Positions 27,550 through 37,465 of a DNA stretch of 64,000 nucleotides are shown here, piece after piece. Origin of the DNA: Novosphingobium sp. (GTDB taxonomy: Bacteria > Pseudomonadota > Alphaproteobacteria > Sphingomonadales > Sphingomonadaceae); the NCBI GenBank assembly GCA_016719755.1, contig JADJYM010000016.1, forward strand, positions 638,790 through 702,789, read 5' to 3'. The notes below the pieces were generated by a model, which saw nothing but the letters and a program-made list of their open reading frames with translations, was not told the DNA's origin and made no database searches. The position numbers and the translations under genes are program-made. How positions within the stretch are numbered: the first letter of the stretch is position 1; each line of letters opens with the position of its first letter.

Positions 27550-27818
27550 TGACATCGGCAGACGACATCCCCGGCTTCTATGCCCCGGTCCACCGCGCAC
27601 TGGCCGAGCCGATCCTGCTCGGCGGTGCGCCGCGTGCACTCGCCATCGTCAATGGCACGCTGGCGGGCGCGATTGGCCTCGGCTTGCGGCTCTGGCTCGC
27701 TGGCCTTGCCATCTGGGCAATCGGCCATGTGCTTTCGGTCTGGGCTGCCCGCCGCGATCCGCAGTTTGTCGATGTCGCGCGCCGCCATCTCAAATATCCG
27801 ACCTGGGTGCGGCCATGA
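27549..27818 (+). CDS. trbD: TrbD (VirB3-like) membrane protein
   Basis: An 89-residue protein with one hydrophobic hairpin (LAIVNGTLAGAIGLGLRLWLAGLAIWAIGHVL) and the VirB3-type start GFYAPVHRALAEPILLGGAPR. It helps assemble the inner-membrane part of the channel. The ATG shares its A with the trbC stop, and the stop overlaps trbE. Confidence 0.9.
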   Translation: MTSADDIPGFYAPVHRALAEPILLGGAPRALAIVNGTLAGAIGLGLRLWLAGLAIWAIGHVLSVWAARRDPQFVDVARRHLKYPTWVRP

Positions 27819-30271
27819 TGTCGCTTCAGGAATATCGGACCAAATCCGCCAGTCTCGCAGACTTCCTCCCCTGGGTCGCACTGGTGGGGCCGGGCGTGGT
27901 GCTCAACAAGGACGGATCGTTCCAGCGGACAGCGCGCTTTCGCGGTCCCGATCTCGACAGTGCCACGCCCGCTGAACTCGTCGCCGTCACCTCCCGGCTC
28001 AACAATGCCCTGCGGCGGTTGGGCTCGGGATGGGCGGTTTTCGTCGAAGCGCAGCGCACCGCGGCGCAAGCCTATCCGCAATCGCGCTTTCCCGATCCCG
28101 TGTCGGCACTGGTCGACAGGGAACGCCGCGAACAGTTTCGTGAGGAAGGCGCGCATTTCGAAAGCGGCTATTATCTGACTCTGCTGTGGATGCCGCCGCC
28201 CGAGGAAGCGGCGCGCGCCGAAGGCTGGCTCTACGAAGGCAAGGCGTCGACCGGGGTCGATCCCAAGGAACTCGTCAAATCCTTCGCCGATCGTACCGAC
28301 CGCGTGCTGCATCTGGTTGAGGGATTTATGCCCGAGGCAGCGTGGCTCGATGACGCCGCCACGCTGACCTATCTCCACAGCACGGTATCGACCAGGACGC
28401 AGCGCGTTCGCGTGCCCGAAACGCCGGTCTATCTCGACGCGCTGCTGGCCGATGAGCCGCTGACCGGCGGTCTCGAACCCATGCTCGGCGCCCATCATTT
28501 GCGCACGCTCACCATCACCGGCTTTCCGACGGCGACCTTTCCCGGGCTGCTTGATGAGCTCAACCGGCAAGCCTTCCCCTACCGCTGGTCGACGCGGGCA
28601 ATCATGCTCGACAAGACCGACGCCACCAAGCTGCTCTCGAAGATTCGGCGGCAATGGTTCGCCAAGCGCAAATCGGTTGCTGCCATCCTCAAGGAGGTGA
28701 TGACCAACGAGCAGTCGGTGCTGATGGATTCGGACGCCTCGAACAAGGCGGCTGATGCCGACATGGCGCTGCAGGAACTCGGCGCGGATCATGCCGGCAT
28801 TGCTTATGTCACTGCGACGGTCACGGTCTGGGACCGCGACCCGGCGCTGGCGGCGGAGAAGCTGAGGCTGGTCGAAAAGGTCATCCAGGGCCGCGACTTC
28901 ACCTGCACGATCGAAGGCATGAATGCGCTCGAGGCATGGCTCGGATCGCTCCCCGGCCATGTCTACGCCAATGTCCGGCAGCCGCCCATTTCCACACTCA
29001 ATCTCGCCCACCTGATCCCCCTGTCAGCGGTATGGGCGGGAGCGGAACGGGACGAGCATTTCGGTGACGCCCCCTTGCTTTACGGCAAGACCGAAGGCTC
29101 GACCCCGTTCCGCCTTTCCCTTCATGTCGGCGATGTCGGCCACAGTCTGATCGTCGGCCCGACAGGGGCAGGCAAATCCGTGCTGCTGGCGCTGATGGCG
29201 CTGCAGTTCCGGCGCTACAAAGGCAGCCAGATCTTCGCCTTCGATTTTGGTGGATCGATCCGCGCTGCCGCGCTCGGCATGGGCGGCGACTGGCAGGATC
29301 TCGGAGGCGCGCTGCATGCCGAGGAAGGCGACAGCGATGCCGTCGCCCTGCAGCCGCTTGCACGGATCGACAACGCCGGCGAACGCGCCTGGGCCGCCGA
29401 ATGGCTGGCGGCGATGCTGGCCGGGGAAGGCATGGTGATTGACCCTGCCGCCAAAGAGCATCTCTGGTCGGCCCTGACATCGCTTGCGTCCGCACCGCCT
29501 GCCGAACGCACACTCACCGGCCTCGCGGTCCTCCTGCAATCCCAGGAATTGAAGCAGGCACTCGCCCCGTATCTCATCGGCGGTCCATGGGGACGGCTGC
29601 TCGATGCTGAACAGGAACGTCTGGGTGAGGCGTCTGTGCAGGCTTTCGAAACCGAAGGTCTGATCGGCGCGTCATCGGCCGCTGCTGTGCTCGCCTATCT
29701 GTTCCACCGGATCGAGGGGCGGCTCGACGGCTCGCCGACCATGATCATCATCGATGAAGGCTGGCTCGTGCTCGACAGCCCGGCCTTCGCCGCGCAGCTG
29801 CGCGAATGGCTGAAGACGCTGCGCAAGAAGAATGCGAGCGTCATCTTCGCGACCCAGAGCCTTGCCGACATCGAGACGTCGGCCATCGCGCCTGCCATCA
29901 TCGAAAGCTGCCCGACGCGCATCTTTCTGCCCAACGAGCGCGCGGCCGAACCGCAGATCGCACGGGTCTATGAGCGGTTCGGCCTCAATGATCGCCAGAT
30001 CGAAATCCTGAGCCGGGCTACACCGAAACGCGATTATTACTGCCAGTCGCGGCGCGGCAACCGGTTGTTCGAGCTGGGCCTCGGCGATGTCGCACTCGCC
30101 TTCAGCGCCGCCTCTTCCAAAACCGATCAGATCCGCATCGCCGAGCTTGTCGCAGCCCATGGCCGCGAAGGCTTTGCAGCGGCCTGGCTCCAGAACCGCA
30201 GCCTCGAATGGGCGGCCGAGCTGCTTCCTCCCCCGCCGCCCGCACTAACGGACAAGGAAAACCGCCCATGA
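27815..30271 (+). CDS. trbE: TrbE (VirB4-like) ATPase
   Basis: An 818-residue ATPase of the mating channel, with an intact frame. The N-terminal CagE/TrbE domain (SLADFLPWVALVGPGVVLNKDGSFQRTARFRGPDL) precedes the AAA core: Walker A VGPTGAGKSVLL near residue 447 and Walker B MIIIDEGWLVL near residue 641. The motif SPAFAAQLREWLKTLRKKN that follows is typical. Its stop overlaps the trbJ start. Confidence 0.95.
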   Translation: MMSLQEYRTKSASLADFLPWVALVGPGVVLNKDGSFQRTARFRGPDLDSATPAELVAVTSRLNNALRRLGSGWAVFVEAQRTAAQAYPQSRFPDPVSALVDRERREQFREEGAHFESGYYLTLLWMPPPEEAARAEGWLYEGKASTGVDPKELVKSFADRTDRVLHLVEGFMPEAAWLDDAATLTYLHSTVSTRTQRVRVPETPVYLDALLADEPLTGGLEPMLGAHHLRTLTITGFPTATFPGLLDELNRQAFPYRWSTRAIMLDKTDATKLLSKIRRQWFAKRKSVAAILKEVMTNEQSVLMDSDASNKAADADMALQELGADHAGIAYVTATVTVWDRDPALAAEKLRLVEKVIQGRDFTCTIEGMNALEAWLGSLPGHVYANVRQPPISTLNLAHLIPLSAVWAGAERDEHFGDAPLLYGKTEGSTPFRLSLHVGDVGHSLIVGPTGAGKSVLLALMALQFRRYKGSQIFAFDFGGSIRAAALGMGGDWQDLGGALHAEEGDSDAVALQPLARIDNAGERAWAAEWLAAMLAGEGMVIDPAAKEHLWSALTSLASAPPAERTLTGLAVLLQSQELKQALAPYLIGGPWGRLLDAEQERLGEASVQAFETEGLIGASSAAAVLAYLFHRIEGRLDGSPTMIIIDEGWLVLDSPAFAAQLREWLKTLRKKNASVIFATQSLADIETSAIAPAIIESCPTRIFLPNERAAEPQIARVYERFGLNDRQIEILSRATPKRDYYCQSRRGNRLFELGLGDVALAFSAASSKTDQIRIAELVAAHGREGFAAAWLQNRSLEWAAELLPPPPPALTDKENRP

Positions 30272-30987
30272 AAATACCCGTCCTCCGCCGCGCTCTCATG
30301 GCGACGGCGATCGCCACTTCGCTGGTATCAGGCACCATGATCGCCGCGCCAGCGCAGGCCCAGTTTGGCGGGATCGTCTATGACCCCAGCAACTATGCGC
30401 AGAACGTGCTGACCGCCGCCCGGACGCTGCAGCAGATCAACAACCAGATCCAGCAGATCCAGAACCAGGCGACCAGCCTCATCAACGAGGCCCGCAATCT
30501 TGCCAGTCTGCCGGTCTCGACGATCCAGACGCTTCAGCAACAGGTCGACCAGACCCGCCAGTTGCTGAACCAGGCCCAGCGCATCGCGTATGACGTGACC
30601 GACGTGCAGCAGGTGTTCAACGGCCGTTACAAGGGGGCGGCACTGACCGGCGGGCAAGCCCAGATGGTCGCCAACGCCAATGCGCGCTGGCAGGACAGCG
30701 TCGGCGCCTTCGAAGATGCCATGAAGGTGCAGGCCGGGATCGTCGGCAATCTGGGTGCGACCCGCAGCTCGATCACGACACTTGTCGGTGCCAGCCAGTC
30801 AGCGACCGGGGCTTTGCAGGCGGCACAGGCCGGCAATCAGCTACTGGCTTTGCAAACCCAGCAACTGGCCGATCTGACCGCCGCCATTGCGGCGCAGGGC
30901 CGCGCGCAGTCGATCGAGGCCGCGCGCAATGCCGCGACCGAGGCCGAGGGCCGCGAGCGTTTCCGCCGCTTCCGGACCCGGAACTGA
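30268..30987 (+). CDS. trbJ: TrbJ (VirB5-like) protein
   Basis: A 239-residue exported protein: signal peptide to about residue 32 (AAPAQA), then a glutamine-rich helical region (QQINNQIQQIQNQATSLINEA) and VDQTRQLLNQAQRIAYDV. VirB5-like proteins sit at the pilus tip. The ATG at 30268 overlaps the trbE stop; the longer in-frame start lies inside trbE and is rejected. Confidence 0.9.
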   Translation: MKIPVLRRALMATAIATSLVSGTMIAAPAQAQFGGIVYDPSNYAQNVLTAARTLQQINNQIQQIQNQATSLINEARNLASLPVSTIQTLQQQVDQTRQLLNQAQRIAYDVTDVQQVFNGRYKGAALTGGQAQMVANANARWQDSVGAFEDAMKVQAGIVGNLGATRSSITTLVGASQSATGALQAAQAGNQLLALQTQQLADLTAAIAAQGRAQSIEAARNAATEAEGRERFRRFRTRN

Positions 30988-30988
30988 C

Positions 30989-31243
30989 ATGAGCCGGTCG
31001 GTCAAGCTGGCGGCAGCCGCTGCTTTTGGCGGATTGCTGATCGCGGTCGCGGTTGTGTCAACAACGCAGCCGCCAGCTCGGCACGACACAACGACCTATG
31101 TCGCGGACGAGACAGGATCTCCGAACCCTCACGCCGCAGAACTCAAGCGCTGCAGCACGATCACCATGCCGGAATCGGGATGCGATGCGGTCTGGGAAGC
31201 TGAGCGCCGCCGATTTTTCCATGGAAGGGACCGGCAGCCATGA
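30989..31243 (+). CDS. TrbK-like entry exclusion protein
   Basis: An 84-residue protein with an N-terminal membrane or signal segment (LAAAAAFGGLLIAVAVV) and a short tail with two cysteines (RCSTITMPESGCDAVWEAERRRFF). It has the size, place (between trbJ and trbL) and cysteine pattern of the alternative TrbK exclusion proteins of this ICE family, which bar redundant entry of the same element. The stop overlaps the trbL start. Confidence 0.75.
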   Translation: MSRSVKLAAAAAFGGLLIAVAVVSTTQPPARHDTTTYVADETGSPNPHAAELKRCSTITMPESGCDAVWEAERRRFFHGRDRQP

Positions 31244-32520
31244 ATGATACCGGCGTCATCGACCAGTTTCTGACGGTCTTCACCCAATATATCGACAGCG
31301 GCTTCGGCCTGCTCGGCGGTGAGGTCGGCTTCCTGTCGACCACCCTCATCGTCATCGACGTGACCATAGCTGCCTTGTTCTGGGCCTGGGGCACCGATGA
31401 GGATGTGCTGCAGCGCCTGATCAAGAAGACGCTCTACATCGGCACTTTCGCCTTCATCATCGGCAACTTCTCGAATCTCGCTGGCATTATGCTCCAGAGC
31501 TTTGCCGGGCTTGGCCTGCAGGCCAGTGGCAGCGGCATGGCCATCGGCGATTTCATGCGCCCCGGCGTTGTCGCCGCAACCGGTCTTGATGCCGGACAAC
31601 CGCTGCTCGACGCCACCGCCGATCTTGTCGGGCCGGTGGGTCTGTTCACCAATTTCGTGCAGATCCTGATCTTGCTGATCTCCTGGCTGATCGTCGTCAT
31701 CGCCTTCTTCGTGCTGGCGATCCAGGTCTTCGTCACCATCATCGAGTTCAAACTGGTGACGCTCGCCGGCTTTGTGCTGCTGCCGTTCGCCTTTTTCGGG
31801 CGCACCGCCTTCATGGCTGAGCGCGTCCTTGGCCATATCATTTCCTCCGGCATCAAAGTGCTCGTGCTTGCCGTCATCACCGGCATTGGCACGACCCTCT
31901 TCACGCAGTTCATCAATGCCGGACTCGGGGTCGAACCCGACATCCAGCAAGTCATGGCGATTGCGCTCGCGGCCCTGACCTTGCTCGGCCTCGGTATCTT
32001 TGGTCCCAGCATCGCCAACGGCATTGTGTCGGGCGGACCGCAGCTTGGCGCAGGGGCGGCGGCAGGCACTGCGATCGCTGCTGGCGCGACGATTGCGGGC
32101 GGCATCGCAGGTGCCAAGCTCGCCGCAGGTGCCGCCGGCTCGGCCATGGCGGGCGCGGCCACGGGCGGTGCTCGCGCGGCAGGCGGCGCGTCGGGTGCCT
32201 ATGCAGCCGGAGCCGCTGGCAAAACCGGACGGGCTGCGGCTGCTTCGGGTCTCGCCAATGTCGCAAAATCAGCCGCAAGCAGCGCGGCGTCACCACTTCG
32301 CCGGGCCGCGGACAGCCTCAAAGCGAACTATGCCGCTGGCAAGGCCGGGACGCCCGCCAATGCGGCAGCGACCGGCGCCGCCGATGGCCCTCCTGCATGG
32401 GCCACCGCGATGAAGCGGCGTCAGGCGATGACGCAGGGTGCCAACATGGCCTCGCATACCCTCAAGGGCGGCGACAGCCACGGCGGCGGCTCTGGCCCCG
32501 ACATCTCCGACAAAAGCTGA
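31240..32520 (+). CDS. trbL: TrbL (VirB6-like) polytopic membrane protein
   Basis: A 426-residue inner-membrane channel protein. Six or so hydrophobic segments fill residues 25-260, including FVQILILLISWLIVVIAFFVLAIQVFVTI; the rest is an alanine/glycine-rich cytoplasmic tail, as usual for TrbL. The frame is intact. It overlaps the trbK-like gene by four bases. Confidence 0.92.
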   Translation: MNDTGVIDQFLTVFTQYIDSGFGLLGGEVGFLSTTLIVIDVTIAALFWAWGTDEDVLQRLIKKTLYIGTFAFIIGNFSNLAGIMLQSFAGLGLQASGSGMAIGDFMRPGVVAATGLDAGQPLLDATADLVGPVGLFTNFVQILILLISWLIVVIAFFVLAIQVFVTIIEFKLVTLAGFVLLPFAFFGRTAFMAERVLGHIISSGIKVLVLAVITGIGTTLFTQFINAGLGVEPDIQQVMAIALAALTLLGLGIFGPSIANGIVSGGPQLGAGAAAGTAIAAGATIAGGIAGAKLAAGAAGSAMAGAATGGARAAGGASGAYAAGAAGKTGRAAAASGLANVAKSAASSAASPLRRAADSLKANYAAGKAGTPANAAATGAADGPPAWATAMKRRQAMTQGANMASHTLKGGDSHGGGSGPDISDKS

Positions 32521-32541
32521 AACTTCCGAAAAGGATCCTAC

Positions 32542-33226
32542 ATGTTTAGACGCCCCTCGATCCGCTACGGGACCAGTCCCGAGCCCGTCACGCCCTATCA
32601 ACGCGCCGCCCAGGTCTGGGACGAGCGCATCGGTTCAGCCCAGGTGCAGGCGAAAAACTGGCGGCTCGCCTTCTTCGGTTGCCTTGCGCTTTCGGGAGGG
32701 CTGGCAGGCGGTCTCGTCTGGCAATCGGCGCGCGGCACGATCACGCCCTGGGTGGTCGAGGTCGACAAGCTCGGACCAGGCACAGGCCATCGCCCCTGCC
32801 GATGTCGATTATCGCCCGACCGACCCGCAAATGGCGTTCCACCTTGCTCGCTTCATCGAACAGGTGCGCGCCATTCCCGCCGATCCGATCGTGCTGCGGC
32901 AAGACTGGCTCAGGGCTTACGACTTCACCACCGACCGCGGCGCGCAGGCGCTCAATGACTATGCGCGCAACAACGATCCCTTTGCCCAAGTCGGCAAGGT
33001 GCAGGTCGCGGTCGATGTGTCGAGTGTCGTTCGTGCGTCGAACGACAGCTTTCGCGTCGGCTGGACCGAGCGGCGTTACCAGGATGGTGCACTCCTCGAG
33101 ACCTCGCGGTGGTCAGCGATCCTGACCACCGTCGTGCAGCCACCTCGCACTCCCGATGCCCTGCGCAAGAATCCGCTCGGCCTGTTCATCAACGCCATCA
33201 ACTGGTCAAAGGAGCTTAGCCAATGA
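32542..33226 (+). pseudogene. trbF: TrbF (VirB8-like) gene with one-base frameshift
   Basis: The first frame gives the N-terminus (FRRPSIRYGTSPEPVTPYQRAAQVWDERIG, a membrane helix and TPWVVEVDKLG). The rest continues in another frame: QAQAIAPADVDYRPTDPQMAFHLARFI to NAINWSKELSQ. One extra base near 32775 (GGACC where GGCC is expected) explains the break and restores a protein of about 227 residues. The stop overlaps trbG. Not in a homopolymer, so decay is as likely as a read error. Confidence 0.82.
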
Positions 33227-34139
33227 TCCGCCCGACGCGCGCCCTGCGCACATCGATTATGCTCTCAGCGGTAACACTGATCTGCGTACCTGCCCAAGCC
33301 ATGGCGCGCGAACAGCGCGCTCAGCCGCATCCAATTCCTGCTAAATCGGCGCAGACCGTTGAGCCTGCCGACCCGCGCACCCGTGTTGGCAGGGCCAACG
33401 CCGCAGCGCGGGTGGAACCGGAGCGCACCAGCTATTTCAATGCCATCCAGCAATATGCCTATACCGATGGAGCCCTGTTCCAGATTTACACCGCACCGGG
33501 GCAGATTACCGACATCATGCTCCAGGAAGGCGAAGAACTCGTTGGACCGGGGCCGGTCGCATCGGGCGATACGGTCCGCTGGATCATCGGCGACACGGTG
33601 AGCGGTGCCGGAGCAGCGCGCCGCGTTCACATCCTCGTCAAGCCGACGCGGGCCGACATTCGCACCAACCTCATCATCAATACCAATCGGCGCACCTATC
33701 ATCTCGAACTCAGTGCGACGAACTCGACCTATATGGCCGCAGTCTCCTGGACCTATCCGCAGGACGCCTTGATCGCCCTGCGTACTGCCGAGGCCGAGCG
33801 TGAACGCACGGCACCGGTGGCGTCGGGTATCGACTTCTCAAGCCTGAACTTTCGCTACCGCATCGGGGGCGATCGCCCCGGATGGCGACCAGTGCGGGTG
33901 TTCGATGATGGCCGGCAGGTATTCATCGAGTTTCCGGGCGACATCGCGAGCGGCGATATGCCGCCGCTGTTCGTAATCGGCGCGGATCAGGCAGCTGAGC
34001 TGGTGAACTACCGCGTGCAAGGCCGCATATGGTTGTCGACCGGCTGTTTGAGCGTGCGGAATTGCGGCTTGGCGCAGGCAACAGCGCCAAGCAGGTTCGC
34101 ATTGAGCGTGAACGCGCACGCCGCCGGAGCCGCTCATGA
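33223..34139 (+). pseudogene. trbG: TrbG (VirB9-like) gene with a one-base deletion near the 3' end
   Basis: An exported outer-membrane channel component: signal peptide ending AQAMA, then the VirB9 body (YFNAIQQYAYTDGALFQIYTAPGQITDIMLQEGE, HILVKPTRADIRTNLIINTNRRTYHLEL, YRIGGDRPGWRPVRVFDDGRQVFIEFP). At about 34026 one base appears lost (CGC-ATATGG for CGC-TATATGG). The intended frame then reads VDRLFERAELRLGAG and ends at 34139 overlapping the trbI start. As written, the last 40 residues are out of frame and end at 34158. Confidence 0.82.
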
Positions 34140-35461
34140 ACACGCGACCGCAGGATGATGGCGTGCGACCGGTCTCCAACCGGATTGTCGAAGCTGAAGT
34201 CGAGACTGACGTTGAAACAGACGTTGAGGTCGATGCCGAGGGCGACGAGCCTGACGGCGAGCGCCCGGTTGCACCGGCCAACCCGGACGGGTTTCGCCTT
34301 GGCGGGGAACCGCCGCGCGTCATGCGCTTGTCGCGCAAGGCACTGGCAATCCTTGGCGTCATCGCCAGCGTCGGGATTGGCGGTGCGCTGATCTACGCAC
34401 TTCAGCCCAAGAACCACGCGCCAGCCGAGAATCTCTACGATACGAACAGCCGCAACCGCGCGGACTCGGTCAACGGTGCGCCTGCCAACTATGGCGACGT
34501 GCCCAAGTTGGGGCCTGCACTGCCCGGCGATCTCGGCGGTCCGATCGTTGCCGCACAGCGTGGCGGACAGAATGTCCCGGTCCCGCCTATTGGTTCCGCC
34601 CCGGCCGCAGGACAGCCCGATCCGCGGATTGCCGCCGCCGAGCAAGCGCGCGAGCGCGCCGCGCAGGAGCGTGACAGCGCCCGGACCAGTCGCCTGTTTC
34701 TTGCCGGAGAGAACGGAACGACCGACAGTCGGTCTGCAACCGTAGTAGGGCCAGCGCCATCAGCTTCGATACCAGGTGCCGATCCAGCTCAACCGTCTGC
34801 ACCAACAGCCACGTCCAGTCGCCGCGCCTTTCTCGGTCAGCGCGGCAACCGCAGCACGGAAAGCCCTGAGCGCATCATGCGCCTTGCATCGCCTTACGTT
34901 GTACAGGCCGGCAGCGTCATACCGGCGGCACTCATAACCGGCATCCGGTCCGACCTTCCAGGTCAGATCACAGCGCAGGTTACGCAAAACGTCTATGACA
35001 GCCCCACCGGCCGCATACTTCTGATCCCCCAAGGCTCAAGGCTGATCGGTGAATATGACAGCGACGTAGCCGCCGGACAGAACCGCGTGCTGCTGGCGTG
35101 GGACCGCCTCATCCTTCCCGGAGGTCATTCGATCCTGCTTGATCGCCTGCCCGGCGCTGATGCTGCCGGTATGGCCGGCCTTGAAGACCAGACCAACTAT
35201 CATTGGGGCAACATGCTCAAGGCCGCGCTCATTTCGACATTGCTGGGCGCTGGTACAGAGCTCATCTCGAACGGTGATAGCGATCTCATTCGGGCGCTGC
35301 GTTTCGGCACGCAGGACACAATAAGCCAGACTGGCAGGCAGGTCGTGCAGCGGCAATTGAACGTGCCGCCGACCCTGACCGTGCGGCCCGGATTTTCGCT
35401 GCGCATCATCGTCACGCGTGATCTGGTGCTCGAACCGATGCCTGCAGGAGGAGCGCGATGA
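34136..35461 (+). CDS. trbI: TrbI (VirB10-like) protein
   Basis: A 441-residue envelope-spanning channel protein with an intact frame. Cytoplasmic N-terminus rich in acidic residues, one membrane helix (LAILGVIASVGIGGALIYAL), a proline-rich periplasmic stretch, and the C-terminal VirB10 domain (SPYVVQAGSVIPAALITGIRSDLPGQITAQVTQNVYDS, LLIPQGSRLIGEYDS, LTVRPGFSLRIIVTRDLVLEP). Its stop overlaps the DUF2274 gene. Confidence 0.94.
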   Translation: MNTRPQDDGVRPVSNRIVEAEVETDVETDVEVDAEGDEPDGERPVAPANPDGFRLGGEPPRVMRLSRKALAILGVIASVGIGGALIYALQPKNHAPAENLYDTNSRNRADSVNGAPANYGDVPKLGPALPGDLGGPIVAAQRGGQNVPVPPIGSAPAAGQPDPRIAAAEQARERAAQERDSARTSRLFLAGENGTTDSRSATVVGPAPSASIPGADPAQPSAPTATSSRRAFLGQRGNRSTESPERIMRLASPYVVQAGSVIPAALITGIRSDLPGQITAQVTQNVYDSPTGRILLIPQGSRLIGEYDSDVAAGQNRVLLAWDRLILPGGHSILLDRLPGADAAGMAGLEDQTNYHWGNMLKAALISTLLGAGTELISNGDSDLIRALRFGTQDTISQTGRQVVQRQLNVPPTLTVRPGFSLRIIVTRDLVLEPMPAGGAR

Positions 35462-35685
35462 CCCGTCTCAAACTGGCTGATCTGGCCGATGAAAAACCGG
35501 TGCGGCTCACCATCGAGCTTTCTGCACGGCTGCACCGCGATCTGGTGGCTTATGCACTCGCCGTAAACGGCGGAGATGCCAAAGGTGCGCCGACCGCTGA
35601 GCGGCTCATTCCGCCCATGCTTGAGCGGTTTATCGCAACTGACCGGGCTTTTGCCAAAGCGCGCAAGACACCTCAGACGGGGTAA
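35458..35685 (+). CDS. DUF2274 family protein
   Basis: A 75-residue protein (KLADLADEKPVRLTIELSARLHRDLVAYALAVN, APTAERLIPPMLERFIATDRAFAKAR) of the DUF2274 family, which follows trbI in most elements of this type. The pattern suggests a small ribbon-helix-helix protein. It overlaps trbI by four bases and converges on the LysR gene, the ends overlapping by 13 bases. Confidence 0.85.
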   Translation: MTRLKLADLADEKPVRLTIELSARLHRDLVAYALAVNGGDAKGAPTAERLIPPMLERFIATDRAFAKARKTPQTG

Positions 35686-36579
35686 CGCTCGTTGATCAGG
35701 GTAAAGAACCGTTGCAGCGCCGGATTGTCATTGTCTTCGCGCCAGTAAACCGAAAATTCGAGGCGGGCGACGCTGCCCTGTTCATGTATCTCCCGAAAAT
35801 GGAGGTCTGGCCAAGTCACGCCCTGTGATGCTTCGGTCGCGATCGTCACGAAACGACCAACCGTAACAATGCTCAGCACGCTTTCCAGGCTGGTGTCCTG
35901 CATGATGATGCTCGGGCGATAGCCTTGTTCGGTGAGCCGAGCAGCGATCAGATTGGAAAGGATCTGACCAGATTCCGCCGTTGGGCAAAACAAACACTTC
36001 GCGGCGCAAATCGCTCCAATGGATGCGCTCATTTCCAAGCAGCTTGTGATTTGCCAGCAGCGTGATCATCAGCCGGTCCGACCATACTTTGCGGGAGACA
36101 ATACCAGCGTCTTCCAAGCCAGTCGGTGCGACCGCTACGTCAATGGTCCGCGACAGCAGGCTACTCAGCAGCTTTTCTGGGCCAGCTTCCACGCCATCAA
36201 ATTGGACGTCGGGGAACCGGGTCAGATATTCGGCGAATGTCTGTTTCAGATTGCCTGCCATCAGCGAAGAGCTGTAGCCAACGGCAAGCCGCCCTTGGTC
36301 GCCATAGCTGACGGCCCGCGCGGTCGTTTGAAGATTGTCGACGTCCGTAATGATGCGCCGGGCAGATTCGAGAAAAACCTTGCCCATCTCCGTCGGCTCG
36401 GCACCTCGCGTGGTCCGATTGAACAGCTTGATGCCGAGCTGGTCTTCGAGCTGCGTTACACGCAGACTGAGGGTCGCCTGCTTCATGTTGAGCGTTGTTG
36501 CAGCGCGCGAGAAGCTGCGGGTATCGGCAGTCAAAACAGCATAGCGCAGCTGGCGAAGTTCGATCGTCATGCTGTCCAT
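35673..36579 (-). pseudogene. LysR-type regulator with one-base frameshift
   Basis: A regulator of about 300 residues. The N-terminal winged helix (IELRQLRYAVLTADTRSFSRAATTLNMKQATLSLRVTQLEDQLGIKLFNR) and most of the effector domain are in one frame. After REVFVLP the sequence TAESGQILSNLIAARLTEQGYRPSIIMQDTSLE to NERYPV is in another. One extra base in GTTGGG near 35982 explains it. A LysR gene at this place, opposite trbI-DUF2274, is usual for the ICE family. It is divergent from brxA. Confidence 0.85.
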
Positions 36580-36730
36580 TGCTCCCGCCCGTTATCTTTC
36601 GGACATTGAGGCGCAATTTGACGATGATCGCAATATAGATTTTGCGATGTAAGCCAGTACTGTCTCCAAATTGGTGATTTTACTTAACGGTCCAGGAAGC
36701 GTCGGCTGTTTCCGCGCTCATATTTTTATA

Positions 36731-37465
36731 ATGTCTTCGATCCGAGAATGGTCGCAAATTTCTGCGCTTACGGCTCACGCGGAGCCTCGAGAGGTCACCA
36801 CCGTCGATTGCCTGTTCAGAATCGCGACGAATCTGGTAGGGTCAGAGCGTTGCTGGATCGGACGGGGTGGGTTGTTGCACTACAAAGCTGACATCGCTGG
36901 AGGCTCGCTAAAGCTTTACGAATCCAGAATTATCGCTGGTCTATTGCTAGAATCCGTGTCTGCCGAAAAATGGAAGCAAGCGATTGAAGTCGAAAATGTC
37001 CTCCAAAAAACATCCCAAGGAACAGCAAAGCGCCAGGCCAGCCTCATTCGCGCACGGCTGAAAACCATGACATCGAGCCATTGGATTCTGGTACGAGATG
37101 GCCCGAAGCCCTTGGCCACCCAATCCGTGTTCGCGGCAGCAATCTCGCACAGCCAGTTGCTGAAGGATTTTCTGCTGCTCTACGTTTGCGACCACTTTCG
37201 CACTGGCAACCTGGAATTGACCCGCCGTCATTGGCGCACGTTTGTAGCTTCTTGCCGAGAGCGTGATCCTGAAATGCCGAGCTGGACGCAATCCACAACG
37301 GATAAATTGGGCGACAGTGTTTTCCAGATTTTGACGGAAGTTGGTATGCTTTCCGAAGGTTCCAAACCATCGCTCCAACGTGTTCACTATCAACCCGAAA
37401 TAATGAGTTATCTCCGCGAACATAAATGCGAGGAAGTGGTCCGCGCGATGCAGGCTTTCCTATGA
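36731..37465 (+). CDS. brxA: BREX protein BrxA (DUF1819)
   Basis: A 244-residue DUF1819 protein, the first gene of a type I BREX phage-exclusion locus. Typical stretches are YKADIAGGSLKLYESRIIAGLLLE, SLIRARLKTM, WILVRDGPKPLATQSVFAAAISHSQLLKDFLLLYV and the C-terminal LQRVHYQPEIMSYL. BrxA is a small DNA-binding protein in characterised systems. I use the ATG at 36731; an upstream in-frame ATG at 36671 adds an unlikely extension. It overlaps brxB by four bases. Confidence 0.85.
   Translation: MSSIREWSQISALTAHAEPREVTTVDCLFRIATNLVGSERCWIGRGGLLHYKADIAGGSLKLYESRIIAGLLLESVSAEKWKQAIEVENVLQKTSQGTAKRQASLIRARLKTMTSSHWILVRDGPKPLATQSVFAAAISHSQLLKDFLLLYVCDHFRTGNLELTRRHWRTFVASCRERDPEMPSWTQSTTDKLGDSVFQILTEVGMLSEGSKPSLQRVHYQPEIMSYLREHKCEEVVRAMQAFL

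Noticed and set aside
27578-29011. 477-codon minus-strand frame inside trbE
   Set aside because: Antisense shadow; trbE is intact with Walker motifs.
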